Positions 39,950 through 48,612 are shown, numbered from the stretch's first letter. The stretch: 64,000 nucleotides of DNA from Saccharopolyspora rosea (GCF_025643595.1 NZ_CP102826.1:5518001-5582000); one strand, 5' to 3'. The notes: generated by a model from the letters alone, not told the origin. Numbers and translations: made by a program.

Positions 39950-41094
39950 GCGGCCTCCTGGTCCTGGTCGAAGAGCTGGGCGGGGATGACCATGTGCCGG
40001 TAGGTGTCATCCGGGGTGCCGTGGTCGGTGACCGGGCGCAGCAGCCAGGGCCGGTTCGGTTGGGGCGGCACGGTCAGGTGCGCCAGGTCGGTGCCGAGGC
40101 TTCCCAGGGCGGTGGCCAGGCGGTGGGTGAACATGCCGACGGTGACCGGCTCGCCCGTGTAGTCCACCGCAAGAATCTCCTCGCTGTGGCCGTGCTGGCC
40201 GCACACCGCCAGACGCAGCTCGTTGGCACGGCAGTCGATCCGGGCTTTCGGGGCGTCCTTGTGCAGCGACAGCCGCTTGAGCGCCCCCTCCAGTTCACCG
40301 CGGTGCACCACGAACTCCTGCCCGGACGCCGCGGAGAGGACGCCCTCGTAGTCGTGGCCCTTTAGGTCCACCGTGGACAGGGCGATACGGCGCGTGTCGT
40401 TCTGCAACGCCAGCACGCGACCCGAGACCCCGATCCCGATCCGGCCGGGCTCGGCGGCCAGGGTGCGCGCGGCGGTGTCGACCGCGACGGCCGACACCAG
40501 CACCCGCCCCGACTCCCCCGCCTGATCGCCGACAGGCTCGGCCGCCACACGGGCGGCGGCCAGGTTGGCCCGGTCGGTGGCATACAACCGCAGCGGCCCA
40601 CCGTCGGCCCCGGGCAGCTCCAGTGCCACGCAGGCCAGAGCCGCCGCCCCGACCTCGCGGGAGGCCGCCACCGCCACCCGACCGACCGCGGCGGCCAGCT
40701 CGCCGGCGTCGCACCACCACGCGGGCCGGGGCGCGGTCGGCCGGGGCGGGTAGTCCTCGACCGGCATCAACGGCAGCCGGGCCCGGCTGGCCCCGCAGGC
40801 CAGGGTCAGCTCGGTGTCGGTCGTGGCCAGCTCGACCGCGTGGTGCGGCAGCAGCCGGGTGATCTCGGCCAACAGTCGTGCCGACACCACCGCCGTGCCC
40901 GACTCCTGCGTTCCGGCGGGCATCCGGAACCAGGTGGCCGTGTTGCTGTCGTAGCCCTCCACCAACAGCACACCCTCGGACGCGGCCAACAGCAGCCCGC
41001 CGTAGATCGGCTCGGCGGCGCGGGTGTGCAGGTTGCGCACCGCCCACCCGGCCGCCGCGGCCAACCAACCACGGTCCTCGATCCGCACGCGCAT
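39946..41094 (-). CDS. DNA polymerase III beta-clamp homologue (DnaN-like)
   Basis: This 382-residue protein follows the three-domain sliding clamp layout. Domain 1 has AVRNLHTRAAEPIYGGLLLAA, a SARLLAEITRLLP segment and RARLPLMPVEDYPPRP, the signature turn of DnaN. Domain 2 contains VLVSAVAVDTAARTL, and domain 3 ends with HMVIPAQLFDQD in place of the usual M-P-x-R-L tail. Similarity to the chromosomal clamp is clear in pattern but low in identity. Clamps recruit polymerases to DNA; an element-borne clamp may support its own replication. ATG 41094 is the start; the stop overlaps the methyltransferase start. Confidence 0.72.
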   Translation of the reverse strand: MRVRIEDRGWLAAAAGWAVRNLHTRAAEPIYGGLLLAASEGVLLVEGYDSNTATWFRMPAGTQESGTAVVSARLLAEITRLLPHHAVELATTDTELTLACGASRARLPLMPVEDYPPRPTAPRPAWWCDAGELAAAVGRVAVAASREVGAAALACVALELPGADGGPLRLYATDRANLAAARVAAEPVGDQAGESGRVLVSAVAVDTAARTLAAEPGRIGIGVSGRVLALQNDTRRIALSTVDLKGHDYEGVLSAASGQEFVVHRGELEGALKRLSLHKDAPKARIDCRANELRLAVCGQHGHSEEILAVDYTGEPVTVGMFTHRLATALGSLGTDLAHLTVPPQPNRPWLLRPVTDHGTPDDTYRHMVIPAQLFDQDQEAA

Positions 41095-41345
41095 CACGCC
41101 ACCTCCTTCCCGTCCAGCGAGGTCAGGGCCATTTGGGATCCGACCGGGGTGGCGTGGGTGACGCCGCGGGTGCCCGTGCAGCGGACCAGACCGGTGGTCA
41201 CGTGCTCCCACACCCGCCGATCACGGCGGTGCGGGCGGACCGGCGAACCGCAACGACGGCACGCCACCGCCTCCGGAACCCGGTCGAAAAGCCGGGCAAG
41301 GCGGTCAGAACGGGTCTCGGTGGTGGGTCGGTCCTGAGTGGACAT
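41094..41345 (-). CDS. Small Cys-containing protein, AICE
   Basis: This 83-residue protein has one CxxC pair in AVACRRCGSPVRPHRRDRRVW (residue 29) and a further Cys in LVRCTGTRGVTHA, which could form a small zinc ribbon. I do not recognise a family. Its stop overlaps the ATG of the DnaN-like gene, so expression is coupled. ATG 41345 has GGAGGAA nearby. Confidence 0.65.
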   Translation of the reverse strand: MSTQDRPTTETRSDRLARLFDRVPEAVACRRCGSPVRPHRRDRRVWEHVTTGLVRCTGTRGVTHATPVGSQMALTSLDGKEVA

Positions 41346-41356
41346 CGGTTCCTCCT

Positions 41357-41605
41357 TCAGCGGTGGTGGTCGCGACGTCGGGCTTGGTGGGTGCGGCGGT
41401 AGCGGTTCCAGGCGCGCCGCCCGGCCCGCAGTCGCAGGCCGCTGCCCTCGCAGGCAGGACAGATCCGCACCGCCCGCAGCAGGCGGACCCGGAACTGCCC
41501 GACACCCCGGCAGGTGCGGCAGGTGGTGTACGGCCAGGCCAGGCAGGTGGCCAGGTAGGCACCCGCGGCGAGAGCGGCGAGCAGGACGACATCGAACGTG
41601 GTCAC
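41357..41605 (-). CDS. Small membrane protein with DnaJ-type CxxCxGxG motifs
   Basis: This 82-residue protein has one N-terminal membrane segment (FDVVLLAALAAGAYLATCLAW) followed by two DnaJ-like zinc motifs, CRTCRGVG (residue 29) and CPACEGSG (residue 49), and a basic tail. Together they could bind one zinc ion on the cytoplasmic side. The start is GTG 41605. Similar small proteins accompany transfer genes in AICEs; the function is unknown. Confidence 0.65.
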   Translation of the reverse strand: MTTFDVVLLAALAAGAYLATCLAWPYTTCRTCRGVGQFRVRLLRAVRICPACEGSGLRLRAGRRAWNRYRRTHQARRRDHHR

Positions 41606-41688
41606 GGAGCCCCCAGGGCTGATTCGGTTCGGTTTCGATGCGGGAAGGGGCCCGGCCGGTCGAGACACCGACCGGGCCCGCGGGGCGG

Positions 41689-41793
41689 TCAGTCGCTGCC
41701 GTCGACCGCGCCACAGAACGCGCAGCCATGGGGCGTGCCCTCGTTGGCACACTCCGGACAGATCCAGTCGCCGCGCTCGTCGAACTCGTCCAT
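41689..41793 (-). CDS. 34-residue zinc-finger-like peptide
   Basis: MDEFDERGDWICPECANEG begins this tiny protein, which continues to CAFCGAVDGSD. The two CxxC pairs (CPEC and CAFC) are spaced as in a minimal zinc ribbon. GGAGG lies 6-10 bases upstream of the ATG at 41793. It is too short for routine gene calls but keeps frame and motif structure. Confidence 0.5.
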   Translation of the reverse strand: MDEFDERGDWICPECANEGTPHGCAFCGAVDGSD

Positions 41794-41834
41794 CAGAACC
41801 TCCAATCGATTACTGTGTGTGACTGGTTTGGGTC

Positions 41835-41958
41835 GGGAACGGTGCGGGAATGGGGCAGGGAATGCGGGCGTGGGGAGGGAAAACTCCCTGCGCGGTTCCC
41901 TGTGGCCATTCCCTCGGGTTGAGCTGGGGAAATGCGTCGGGAGGGAGTGAGGGAACGG
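41835..41958. other. Cluster of GGGAA/TTCCC repeats beyond traB, candidate clt transfer locus
   Basis: Eight copies of GGGAA or its complement occur in 124 bp, at 41835, 41846, 41858, 41877, 41896, 41909, 41927 and 41951. Six lie in one orientation and most continue with ACGG or TG. TraB-type DNA translocases of Streptomyces plasmids recognise a clt locus of short repeats near traB. This non-coding stretch lies at the 3' end of the traB-like gene, so it is a good candidate, unproven. Confidence 0.45.
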
Positions 41959-42002
41959 CGGTGGGCGCCCCTCGATGACCAGCCTGGGGGCCGAGTGTGG
42001 GC

Positions 42003-44240
42003 CTAGGCGGTCTCGTTCCCGCCCTCGCGGGCAGCGAGGGCCTTGCGGACACGCTCCGCATACACCGTCAGCACACCCGCCTTGGTCACCTCTGCGCCCT
42101 CGGCGTCCAGCCGCTCCTTGAGCTTTTCGGCGTTGAGCTGCTCGTAGGGCTGGTAGCGCGGGGCGAGCTTGCGCAGCCGGGCCACGACGTCGGTGGCCTT
42201 GACCTTGTCCTCGTCGCCGAGGACTTCGGCGACGTCGGCCAGCAGGTCCCGCTGTTCGACCTCCGCGGTGCGGGTGCGGGGCGTGGTGGTGCGGATCTTC
42301 TGGGCGCGTTCGGCGATGGCCTCGGCGGTGGCGCCGTCGATGTAGTGGGTGCGGACGGTCTCGATGGTGTTGTCGGCGTCCTTGACCACCAGCACGCCCT
42401 TGTCCTTGCCCTGCCGCAGCTCGTGGGGCGCGGCGCCACCGGCGTCCACGGCGGCGTCGCCGAGGCCCATGCGGGACTGGGACTCGGTGGCCACCACCAG
42501 GGAGGCGCGGATGTGAGCGCCGTTGCGGGCCCGGATGGGCAGGTTCTCGTTGGTGGGGTCCTGGGTGCCCTGCCAGAACGTCACGTTCACCGCCCGGCCC
42601 TGATTCTGGATCTTGCGCACGGCGTTGAAGAATCGGCTGGTCGCCTTGGCACCGCCGTACGGGGCGCCCTGGGCGTCCTTGGCGGGGCACTCGTAGGCCA
42701 CCTGGGCCTCGTCGACAACTAGGACGATCGGGTGGAACCCGCTGTTCGGGTCGCGGGAGAGCTCGGCGGTGACGCCGTTGGGATACTTGTCGGCGTTGGC
42801 CTCCAGCTCCGCGATCCGCTCGTTCATCACCTCCACACCCCACTCGACCATCTCGGTCGCGGCGGCCACGTGCTCGTCCGACGGCCCGGCCACGTAGGTG
42901 GTGACCAGGGGTTTGAGCATGTTGTAGTCACCGACGCCCTTGAGATCGGCCAGGTGGATCTCCACCGAGGGGTCCAGCAGCAGCCACAGCAGCAGCGCCC
43001 GCAGGGCAGCGGTCTTGCCCTGGTTGGACAACCCGGTGATCAGCAGGTGGCACTGCCAGAGCTTGAGCAGGAAGGCGTCCCCGCGCAGGGTCACACCCCA
43101 CGGCGCGCGGCCGGAGAAGACGTCGGCGGCATCGAACTCGTCGTTGATCAGCGGCGACGGTCCGATCGGTTCGTCGAGCGCCCCAGGATCGGCAATCCAG
43201 AGCCGCACGGTGCGGGCGGCTTCAGCCGAGGTGATGAACACCTCGTGCTCGTGCCGTCCCAACCCTTCGGCGATCGCGCTCCGTTTGGCGCGGACCTGCT
43301 CGGTGGTCACCGTGGTGTCGCCGCTGGAGGGCAGGGTGATGTCCACCTCCACGCCGCATCCGGCGAGCTTGACCGGCGAGAGCATCGCGGCACGCTGGTG
43401 CTCGTCCATGCGCTCGATCGCCCGCCGCAGCGCCGGAATCCCCGACCGCTGCAACGCCGAGACCACGATGGTCGGGGTGATCTCGACCTCCTGACTACGG
43501 GTACCGGGCGCGACCAGGAACCCGGGCACGTCCTGACGGCGCCGCCGGGTGTTGTAGCCCTTGATCACCACCCCGGCCAGCAGCACGATCCCGGACCACG
43601 GGGCCCACGACGCCGCCCACAACGCCCACTCGAACCCGGCGGCCACCGCATCGAACAGGCCGGTCCACACCGAGGTGAAGGTCATCCCGCCCGGCTGAAT
43701 CTGCGCTGCGATCGAGATGACCAGCGTGGTGGCCAACATCAACAACCCCACCCCGGCCAGGAACTTCGGCACCTGCAACAGCAGCTTGCCGAACACCTGG
43801 ATGCGCTCCAGGAACAACTTGCGGTTCTCGGTGCGCTGCCGCAGCAGGTCGGCGGCCACCCCGTGCTCACCCGCGGCCTTAGCCTGGCGGATCTGCTCGT
43901 CGATGTCGCGGCCGGTCCACCGCGCGTAGGCACCGGCGAAGATGTCGAACGCCCCGCCACCCAGGCAGTACAGGTGACGGCCGGCGAACCGTGCCGCCCG
44001 AGCCCCGACCGGCAACGCGGCCTTGGCCTTGCCCGTGAGCGCGGGCGGAATCGCCGGGCGACGCTCGCCCCGCTCGACCAGCTCGGTCGACGGTGCAGCC
44101 TGGTCGGCGGTCGTCTCGGTGGTGTCGTCGTGGCCGATGCGTTCGGCGACCGCGCGCACGACCGTACCGTCGGTCTGCTCGGTGGCCTCACGGTGAGGGA
44201 ACCGGATCACCTCACCCATGTGCTCGTCGTGCGGCATCAT
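42003..44240 (-). CDS. FtsK/SpoIIIE-type conjugal transfer ATPase (TraB-like)
   Basis: This 745-residue DNA translocase is likely the single protein that moves the element as double-stranded DNA between mycelia. The N-terminal third holds two or three membrane segments (VPKFLAGVGLLMLATTLVIS and WAPWSGIVLLAGVVI). The motor has Walker A ITGLSNQGKTAALRALL (about residue 403) and Walker B HPIVLVVDEAQVAYE (about 505). The C-terminus is helical (QPYEQLNAEKLKERLDAEGAEVTKAGV) and may be the winged-helix DNA-recognition part. The start ATG 44240 has a second ATG one codon on. It is followed by a repeat cluster that could be its recognition locus. Confidence 0.88.
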   Translation of the reverse strand: MMPHDEHMGEVIRFPHREATEQTDGTVVRAVAERIGHDDTTETTADQAAPSTELVERGERRPAIPPALTGKAKAALPVGARAARFAGRHLYCLGGGAFDIFAGAYARWTGRDIDEQIRQAKAAGEHGVAADLLRQRTENRKLFLERIQVFGKLLLQVPKFLAGVGLLMLATTLVISIAAQIQPGGMTFTSVWTGLFDAVAAGFEWALWAASWAPWSGIVLLAGVVIKGYNTRRRRQDVPGFLVAPGTRSQEVEITPTIVVSALQRSGIPALRRAIERMDEHQRAAMLSPVKLAGCGVEVDITLPSSGDTTVTTEQVRAKRSAIAEGLGRHEHEVFITSAEAARTVRLWIADPGALDEPIGPSPLINDEFDAADVFSGRAPWGVTLRGDAFLLKLWQCHLLITGLSNQGKTAALRALLLWLLLDPSVEIHLADLKGVGDYNMLKPLVTTYVAGPSDEHVAAATEMVEWGVEVMNERIAELEANADKYPNGVTAELSRDPNSGFHPIVLVVDEAQVAYECPAKDAQGAPYGGAKATSRFFNAVRKIQNQGRAVNVTFWQGTQDPTNENLPIRARNGAHIRASLVVATESQSRMGLGDAAVDAGGAAPHELRQGKDKGVLVVKDADNTIETVRTHYIDGATAEAIAERAQKIRTTTPRTRTAEVEQRDLLADVAEVLGDEDKVKATDVVARLRKLAPRYQPYEQLNAEKLKERLDAEGAEVTKAGVLTVYAERVRKALAAREGGNETA

Positions 44241-44334
44241 CAGTGCTCACCTCGGTGCTGGATGGCGGGAAAAGGGATGAGTCGGCCCCGCCCCACCGCC
44301 GGGCGTGCGGCGGGGCCGTGGGAATCAGCAGGGG

Positions 44335-45507
44335 CTAGGCGGCCGACGCGGTGGTCTCGCGCCACTCGGCGAGGAAGTCGCGGGCGTTCTCCCAGCGGGT
44401 GCCGATCCGCTTGGCGATCGCGTTGACCTTCTCGGTGGCGGGGTCGAGTTCTCCGGCCTCCACCAGTCGCCAGAACTCGTCGCGGGCGCGTTCCTTGGAG
44501 CCGTAGCGGGCGGGGGTGCGCGCCGGGCTCTCCGGCCGGTTCTCGGCCTCCCCGGAGAACCCAGCGCGCGGGTTCTCCCGATGCAGGTCAGAGACGGTGG
44601 AGAGCCCCCCGTTCTCGCTCGGGTTCTCCGCGGTGTCCGACGCCTCGGTCGACCACTCCCGCAGGGCCTGGCGGATGTCGGTGACCAGGCGGGGAACCAG
44701 GTAGGCCGAGAACGCCAGCCCGGACGGGACCACCAGCCACACCAGGTCGCCGGACCAATGGCCGGCCGGCAACCAGTGCGGCACCACGTTGAGCACGACC
44801 GCGACGAGGGTGAGGCCGACCTCCATGCCCAGATAGCGGTTCGTGCGGAACGCCGCCTTGGGGCCGCGGGAGAAGTCGGGCTTGGGCAGCGCACCGAGCA
44901 TCTGCGCCAGCAGGATCACCACCAGGGGGAACGTGTACAGCGGTTCGACCGCCCAGTTGATCGCCGCGGTACCAGGGTTGATCCGAGTCAACTGGTCGAA
45001 CACGTTGAGCGCTCCCGCGACCAGGGCGAACACGGCAGGCACGAGCCCCAGTCCGGGCAGGTGCTTCTCCGCCCAGGACAGGCGGACCAGCGTGGTCGTC
45101 GGATCGGTCGCCCGGTCCCTGCGCCGCTGGGCGGCGCGCACGTGGTTGTCATGCTCGCGCTGATCGTCGGCGACCTGGGCGTCGTGGCCGATCTGCTTGC
45201 GCTGCTGATCGAGGCCGTGCTGGTGCCGCAGGTCCTCCAGGTCGCGCAACTCGGCGCGGTGCCGCGCCCCCTGAGCGATCACCTCGGCGATCTCGTCATG
45301 ACTGGGAGCCTCGGCCAGCTCGCCGATGTCGTAGCGGCGCATCTCCCGCGCCCGCCGTACCGCGGTCTGCACCGCCGCCGGGTCCGGTCGGTACGAACGC
45401 ACCGCGTTGCCCTTGCGGTCACGCACCGTCGGCCACAGCGCGGCGTCGTCGACCTCGATGGTGAGGTAGGAGTCGACCACGTCGCCGCCGGGCTGTCGAG
45501 CACTCAT
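44335..45507 (-). CDS. Membrane protein, probable spread (SpdB-type) protein
   Basis: This 390-residue protein begins with a charged helical region (REMRRYDIGELAEAPSHDEIAEV). It then has four hydrophobic segments (LGLVPAVFALVAGALNVF, LYTFPLVVILLAQMLGALP, MEVGLTLVAVVLNVV, LVWLVVPSGLAFSAYLVP). The C-terminal soluble tail is helical (KERARDEFWRLVEAGELDP). Membrane proteins in this position next to traB in AICEs promote intramycelial spread. Identity is inferred from context and topology. The ATG at 45507 shares one base with the upstream stop. Confidence 0.6.
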   Translation of the reverse strand: MSARQPGGDVVDSYLTIEVDDAALWPTVRDRKGNAVRSYRPDPAAVQTAVRRAREMRRYDIGELAEAPSHDEIAEVIAQGARHRAELRDLEDLRHQHGLDQQRKQIGHDAQVADDQREHDNHVRAAQRRRDRATDPTTTLVRLSWAEKHLPGLGLVPAVFALVAGALNVFDQLTRINPGTAAINWAVEPLYTFPLVVILLAQMLGALPKPDFSRGPKAAFRTNRYLGMEVGLTLVAVVLNVVPHWLPAGHWSGDLVWLVVPSGLAFSAYLVPRLVTDIRQALREWSTEASDTAENPSENGGLSTVSDLHRENPRAGFSGEAENRPESPARTPARYGSKERARDEFWRLVEAGELDPATEKVNAIAKRIGTRWENARDFLAEWRETTASAA

Positions 45508-45773
45508 CACGCACTCACCTCCACCAGGCGAGGCAGGTGCGGCGTGGGCACCGCGCGACCCGCGGCGTCGGCCAGGCGCACCGCCACGTAGGCCACGGCC
45601 ACCAGCGGGAACACCACCAGCAGCACGGCCGTGCGCACCAGGCCGGACACCAGGGCCGCCACCAGCAGGCCCACTGCGGGCAGCCCCGCGGTGACCAGGC
45701 CGGTCACCGCGTACCGGGCGCCGAGGATCAGCAGGCCCACCGTGATCAGCAGGGCTTCGGCCAGGCGGGTCAT
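45507..45773 (-). CDS. Small hydrophobic protein, AICE transfer region
   Basis: This 88-residue protein is almost entirely hydrophobic: three segments, ALLITVGLLILGARYAV, AGLPAVGLLVAALVSGLV and TAVLLVVFPLVAVAYVAV, then a short polar tail. It overlaps its neighbours by 1 base downstream and 4 bases upstream. Small Spd-type membrane proteins occupy this place in related elements, but no specific family is recognised. Confidence 0.65.
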   Translation of the reverse strand: MTRLAEALLITVGLLILGARYAVTGLVTAGLPAVGLLVAALVSGLVRTAVLLVVFPLVAVAYVAVRLADAAGRAVPTPHLPRLVEVSA

Positions 45774-46123
45774 CGCTGACCACCCCCGTCGCGGTGGGTC
45801 GTCATCGCGGTGTCGCAGCGTCGGCAGACCCGGACCAGCTCGGAGCAGCCGCTCGGCTGGTCAGCCGCCGCGCACTGGCACGGGTAGACGTGCCAGTCGT
45901 GGCCGGAATCCCCGCAGAGGCTGCGGGCGTAGCAGGCGTGGCACACCAGACCGCCCCCCGGCAACAACGACCATGCGCCATAGCCATCCGGCCCGTACTC
46001 GCTGGTGACCACCCAAAACGCGTCGGCCTCGTCGGCAAAGGCCAGGACCGTCGCGTCCTCGTCGCTGGCCGTAGTCCCGCAGTCATCGCAGATGGCGACG
46101 ACGCGAGAGACGGTGCGGAGCAT
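45770..46123 (-). CDS. Cys/His-rich protein, AICE (paralogue of the next gene)
   Basis: This 117-residue protein has a CDDCG pair near the N-terminus, CHACYARSLCGDSGHDWHVYPCQC in the middle and CRRCDT near the end, all likely zinc ligands. The order C-x2-C, C-x2-C, GHxW, CxC, C-x2-C is shared with the gene at 46174-46575, so the two are tandem duplicates. The ATG at 46123 has GGAGG upstream; an in-frame GTG further upstream is ignored. Confidence 0.65.
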   Translation of the reverse strand: MLRTVSRVVAICDDCGTTASDEDATVLAFADEADAFWVVTSEYGPDGYGAWSLLPGGGLVCHACYARSLCGDSGHDWHVYPCQCAAADQPSGCSELVRVCRRCDTAMTTHRDGGGQR

Positions 46124-46173
46124 CGGAAACCTCCAGAACGCCGTGGGAATGCGGACACACGCGGCGGCGGGCG

Positions 46174-46575
46174 TCACCAGCCCTCACCCGCCTCACGCGG
46201 GCCCTTGTCGTCGTGGGTGGTGTCGCGGTCGCAGCAGCGTCGGCAGTAACGGGTCCGCTCCCGGCACGGGGCAGGCCGCTCCTCGTCGCGGTGAGCGCCG
46301 GTGATGTGGCACAGGCACCGGCTCCACTCGCCCCAGACATGCCCCTGCTCGGAGCAGCGGGCACGGGCCCGGCATTGATCGCACCGCACGTGCCCGTCGG
46401 ACCAGAGATCCCACACCAGGCCGATCTCACCGGCGAGCGTGTCGCGGACGTCGGCGTCGAACTTGCGACGCACCTCGTCCACGCTGGCGAAGTGCCAGAC
46501 CACGCCCTCGGTCGACTCGTACCGGTCACCACACACGTCGCAGGCGACCACCAGGCAGTGGTGTTCGACTAGCAT
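46174..46575 (-). CDS. Cys/His-rich protein, AICE (paralogue of the previous gene)
   Basis: This 133-residue protein opens LVEHHCLVVACDVCGDRYES and contains CDQCRARARCSEQGHVWGEW, a CLC pair and CRRCCDRDT. The arrangement of Cys pairs and the GHxW motif match the neighbouring 117-residue protein. These could be zinc proteins that bind nucleic acid or protein; no function is known. GGAGGAG lies before ATG 46575. Confidence 0.65.
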   Translation of the reverse strand: MLVEHHCLVVACDVCGDRYESTEGVVWHFASVDEVRRKFDADVRDTLAGEIGLVWDLWSDGHVRCDQCRARARCSEQGHVWGEWSRCLCHITGAHRDEERPAPCRERTRYCRRCCDRDTTHDDKGPREAGEGW

Positions 46576-46664
46576 CAGACTCCTCCTGATCACTTCGGTG
46601 ATGAGTGGGAGACCCGGCCCGGCAGACCGGTTCTTAGCGGAAGGGCTGCCGGGCCGGGGCGCCG

Positions 46665-46946
46665 CTACTGGATCGCCGCGCCCACGCGGCCGTCGCGGGC
46701 GAGGTAGGCGGTGATGACCTGACCGGCCAGTCCGCGCATGCGGTTGGCCACAGCGCGGTCGGCGAAGTGCTCACCCAGCCCGGAGGCGAGTTCGCGGGCG
46801 GCGGCGTCCAGTCGAGCCGGGTCCAACGGGCTGGAACCGGTCTCGGCCCACTCCGCGACGCGCAGCGCCTCGTCGGTGGACAACTCCGGCAGCAGCTCCA
46901 ACACACGGGTCAGGGTCGCGATCCGGTCGGTGTTCACGGCACTCAT
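46665..46946 (-). CDS. Small helical protein of unknown function, AICE
   Basis: This 93-residue protein is predicted to be all helical: TDRIATLTRVLELLPELSTDEALRVAEWAE, then LDAAARELASGLGEHFADRAVANRMRGLAGQVI. I do not recognise a family. The ATG at 46946 is chosen because GAGGAG lies six bases upstream; an in-frame GTG two codons earlier is less likely. Confidence 0.6.
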   Translation of the reverse strand: MSAVNTDRIATLTRVLELLPELSTDEALRVAEWAETGSSPLDPARLDAAARELASGLGEHFADRAVANRMRGLAGQVITAYLARDGRVGAAIQ

Positions 46947-46976
46947 ATGCACTCCTCGGTTCTCGTTGGTGGCAGG

Positions 46977-47447
46977 TCAGGCGATTTCGAGCGCGCCGAG
47001 GCGCCGCATAAGGTCGTAGGCGTCGGTGAGGATTTGGGCGTGGTCGAACGCCAGGTGGGGGCTGACCTGGTAGAGGGGCACCCACTGGGCAACGGCAGCG
47101 TCAGATCCGGCGGTGGGGATGGGCATACGCGGGAGCACCGCGGTGAACGCCTCGCTGACCATCGGGCCGCGGGGGTCGCGTCCGGGCGTGTCGTAGCGGC
47201 CGACGCGCCTCAGCGTGACCGCGCTCGCGCTCAGGCCGGTTTCCTCGGCCAGTTCGCGGATGGCGGCTTGCAGGGCGGTTTCGCCGGGGTCGACGAATCC
47301 GCCGGGCAGTGCCCAGAAGCCGGGAAACGCGTCCGAGTCGTCGGAGCGGCGGACCAGCAGCACGTGGACGATGCCTTCGGATACGGCGAACAGGATGATG
47401 TCGGCGGTGTCCGGTGTGCTGTCGGTGTCGCGGATGTCGTGGTTCAT
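46977..47447 (-). CDS. Nudix hydrolase
   Basis: This 156-residue protein carries the complete Nudix box GGFVDPGETALQAAIRELAE followed by ETGLS (about residues 50-74), within the fold that cleaves nucleoside diphosphate-linked compounds. The substrate is unknown. In pSAM2 the Nudix protein Pif prevents redundant transfer between carriers, so a role in immunity is possible for this or for the second Nudix gene at 53232. ATG 47447 has AAGGA upstream. Confidence 0.85.
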   Translation of the reverse strand: MNHDIRDTDSTPDTADIILFAVSEGIVHVLLVRRSDDSDAFPGFWALPGGFVDPGETALQAAIRELAEETGLSASAVTLRRVGRYDTPGRDPRGPMVSEAFTAVLPRMPIPTAGSDAAVAQWVPLYQVSPHLAFDHAQILTDAYDLMRRLGALEIA

Positions 47448-47497
47448 CGCGTGGGTCCTTCCAGGACGGTGGGTCGGGTCGTGGTGGTGCGAGCGGT

Positions 47498-47755
47498 TCA
47501 CAGACGGGCGCCGTAGGACTCGATGGCCTGCTGGGCAATGCCGATGAGCCCGGTGGCCTCGGCGAGCTGGTCCAGCAGGCGTCCGACCGCGTTGAGGGCC
47601 TCGCTGGCCTCGGTGGCGTCCGCGCCGGAGAACACCCCGGCCAGCTGGCCGCGCACCGCGTCGCTGCGCTGCTCGACCTCGGCGGTCATGCCACGGAGCT
47701 CGTTCATCTCGCTGGACGCGGCGGCCAGGGTGTTCTTGATCTCCTCGATCCCCAT
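47498..47755 (-). CDS. Possible internal start giving the free 85-residue coiled-coil module (paralogue 2)
   Basis: Inside the larger frame, ATG 47755 is preceded by AAGGAG with 7 bases of spacing. It would yield an 85-residue protein starting MGIEEIKNTL. The same arrangement at the same distance from the stop occurs in the paralogue, which argues for real internal initiation. Conventional gene callers would miss it because it is in frame. Confidence 0.5.
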   Translation of the reverse strand: MGIEEIKNTLAAASSEMNELRGMTAEVEQRSDAVRGQLAGVFSGADATEASEALNAVGRLLDQLAEATGLIGIAQQAIESYGARL

Positions 47756-48559
47756 AGATGTGCTCCTTCCCGAAACGGTGGTGGTGAGGGGTTCTGGGGC
47801 CGCGAGCAGGTCGCTGCCGGCCCGCGGGGAGGTGGTGCCGCCGATGCTTGGCGGCGCGAGGGCGGCGCGGCGACGGCGGCGACCGTCACGGATCGCGCAC
47901 TTCACGGCGTCGCGGTCCAGCCGGCCTCGGCGTCGGAGTTCTTCTGAGACGTCCTCGATCTCGTGCCACTGATCGGCGATCAGGTTCGCGGCATCGGCGC
48001 GGCCCTGCGCGAACGTGTCATCGGTGACCGCGTCGGCGCAGTTGGCGATCATTTCCATGTCATAGGTCGACCCGAACGCGACGTCGAGCAGGTTTTCCGG
48101 TGTGTTCCAGCCGCGTTCCCGTAGCCATCTGGCCTCGACGACGGCGCCCGCGGTGCACACGGCCGCGTAATCGGCCACGCTCACCGAGGGGTCGTCGGTG
48201 AGGTCCCAGACGACCCGTCCGCCCAGCTCGGTCTCACTGCCCGCCACGGCCGCGGCGCTTTTGCCCACCACAGCCTGATCGACCCGCAAACCAACATGCT
48301 CACCGAGCACGGCGTGTGCCGCCTCATGCCAGGACGCCAACTCCTGCTTCGATGCCTGGTCCAGCCAGGTGTACGGGCTGACGACGAGTCCGTCGTGGTG
48401 CTGGTTGAGCAAGCGCTTGATCACCTCGCGGCACCCGCCGCACCGAACCTCGGCCAGATCGTTCTTGAGCAGGCCGAAGAACCGCGGTCTCCACCCGCCG
48501 CTGACGATCTGGTGCGCGCACGACTCGCACAACACATCCGACCAGCGCACGCGCCCCAT
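47498..48559 (-). CDS. Zinc-ribbon / HExxH / coiled-coil protein, AICE (paralogue 2)
   Basis: This 353-residue protein has an N-terminal Cys motif (LCESCAHQIV and VRCGGCREVIKRLL), a metallopeptidase-like SWHEAAHAVLGEHVG (HEAAH, about residue 80), a middle helical part, a Ser/Pro/Arg linker, and an 85-residue helical module starting MGIEEIKNTLAAASSEMNELRG. The same layout recurs in the gene at 48913-49935. HExxH is the zinc-binding motif of many metallopeptidases; here the protease role is not proven and a third ligand cannot be assigned. GGGAGGTG precedes ATG 48559. An internal start with its own strong ribosome site precedes the last module. Confidence 0.7.
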   Translation of the reverse strand: MGRVRWSDVLCESCAHQIVSGGWRPRFFGLLKNDLAEVRCGGCREVIKRLLNQHHDGLVVSPYTWLDQASKQELASWHEAAHAVLGEHVGLRVDQAVVGKSAAAVAGSETELGGRVVWDLTDDPSVSVADYAAVCTAGAVVEARWLRERGWNTPENLLDVAFGSTYDMEMIANCADAVTDDTFAQGRADAANLIADQWHEIEDVSEELRRRGRLDRDAVKCAIRDGRRRRRAALAPPSIGGTTSPRAGSDLLAAPEPLTTTVSGRSTSMGIEEIKNTLAAASSEMNELRGMTAEVEQRSDAVRGQLAGVFSGADATEASEALNAVGRLLDQLAEATGLIGIAQQAIESYGARL

Positions 48560-48612
48560 CACGCACCTCCCATCACGACGGCGGCTTGTCGACGGCAGCG
48601 ACTCATCTGCCC

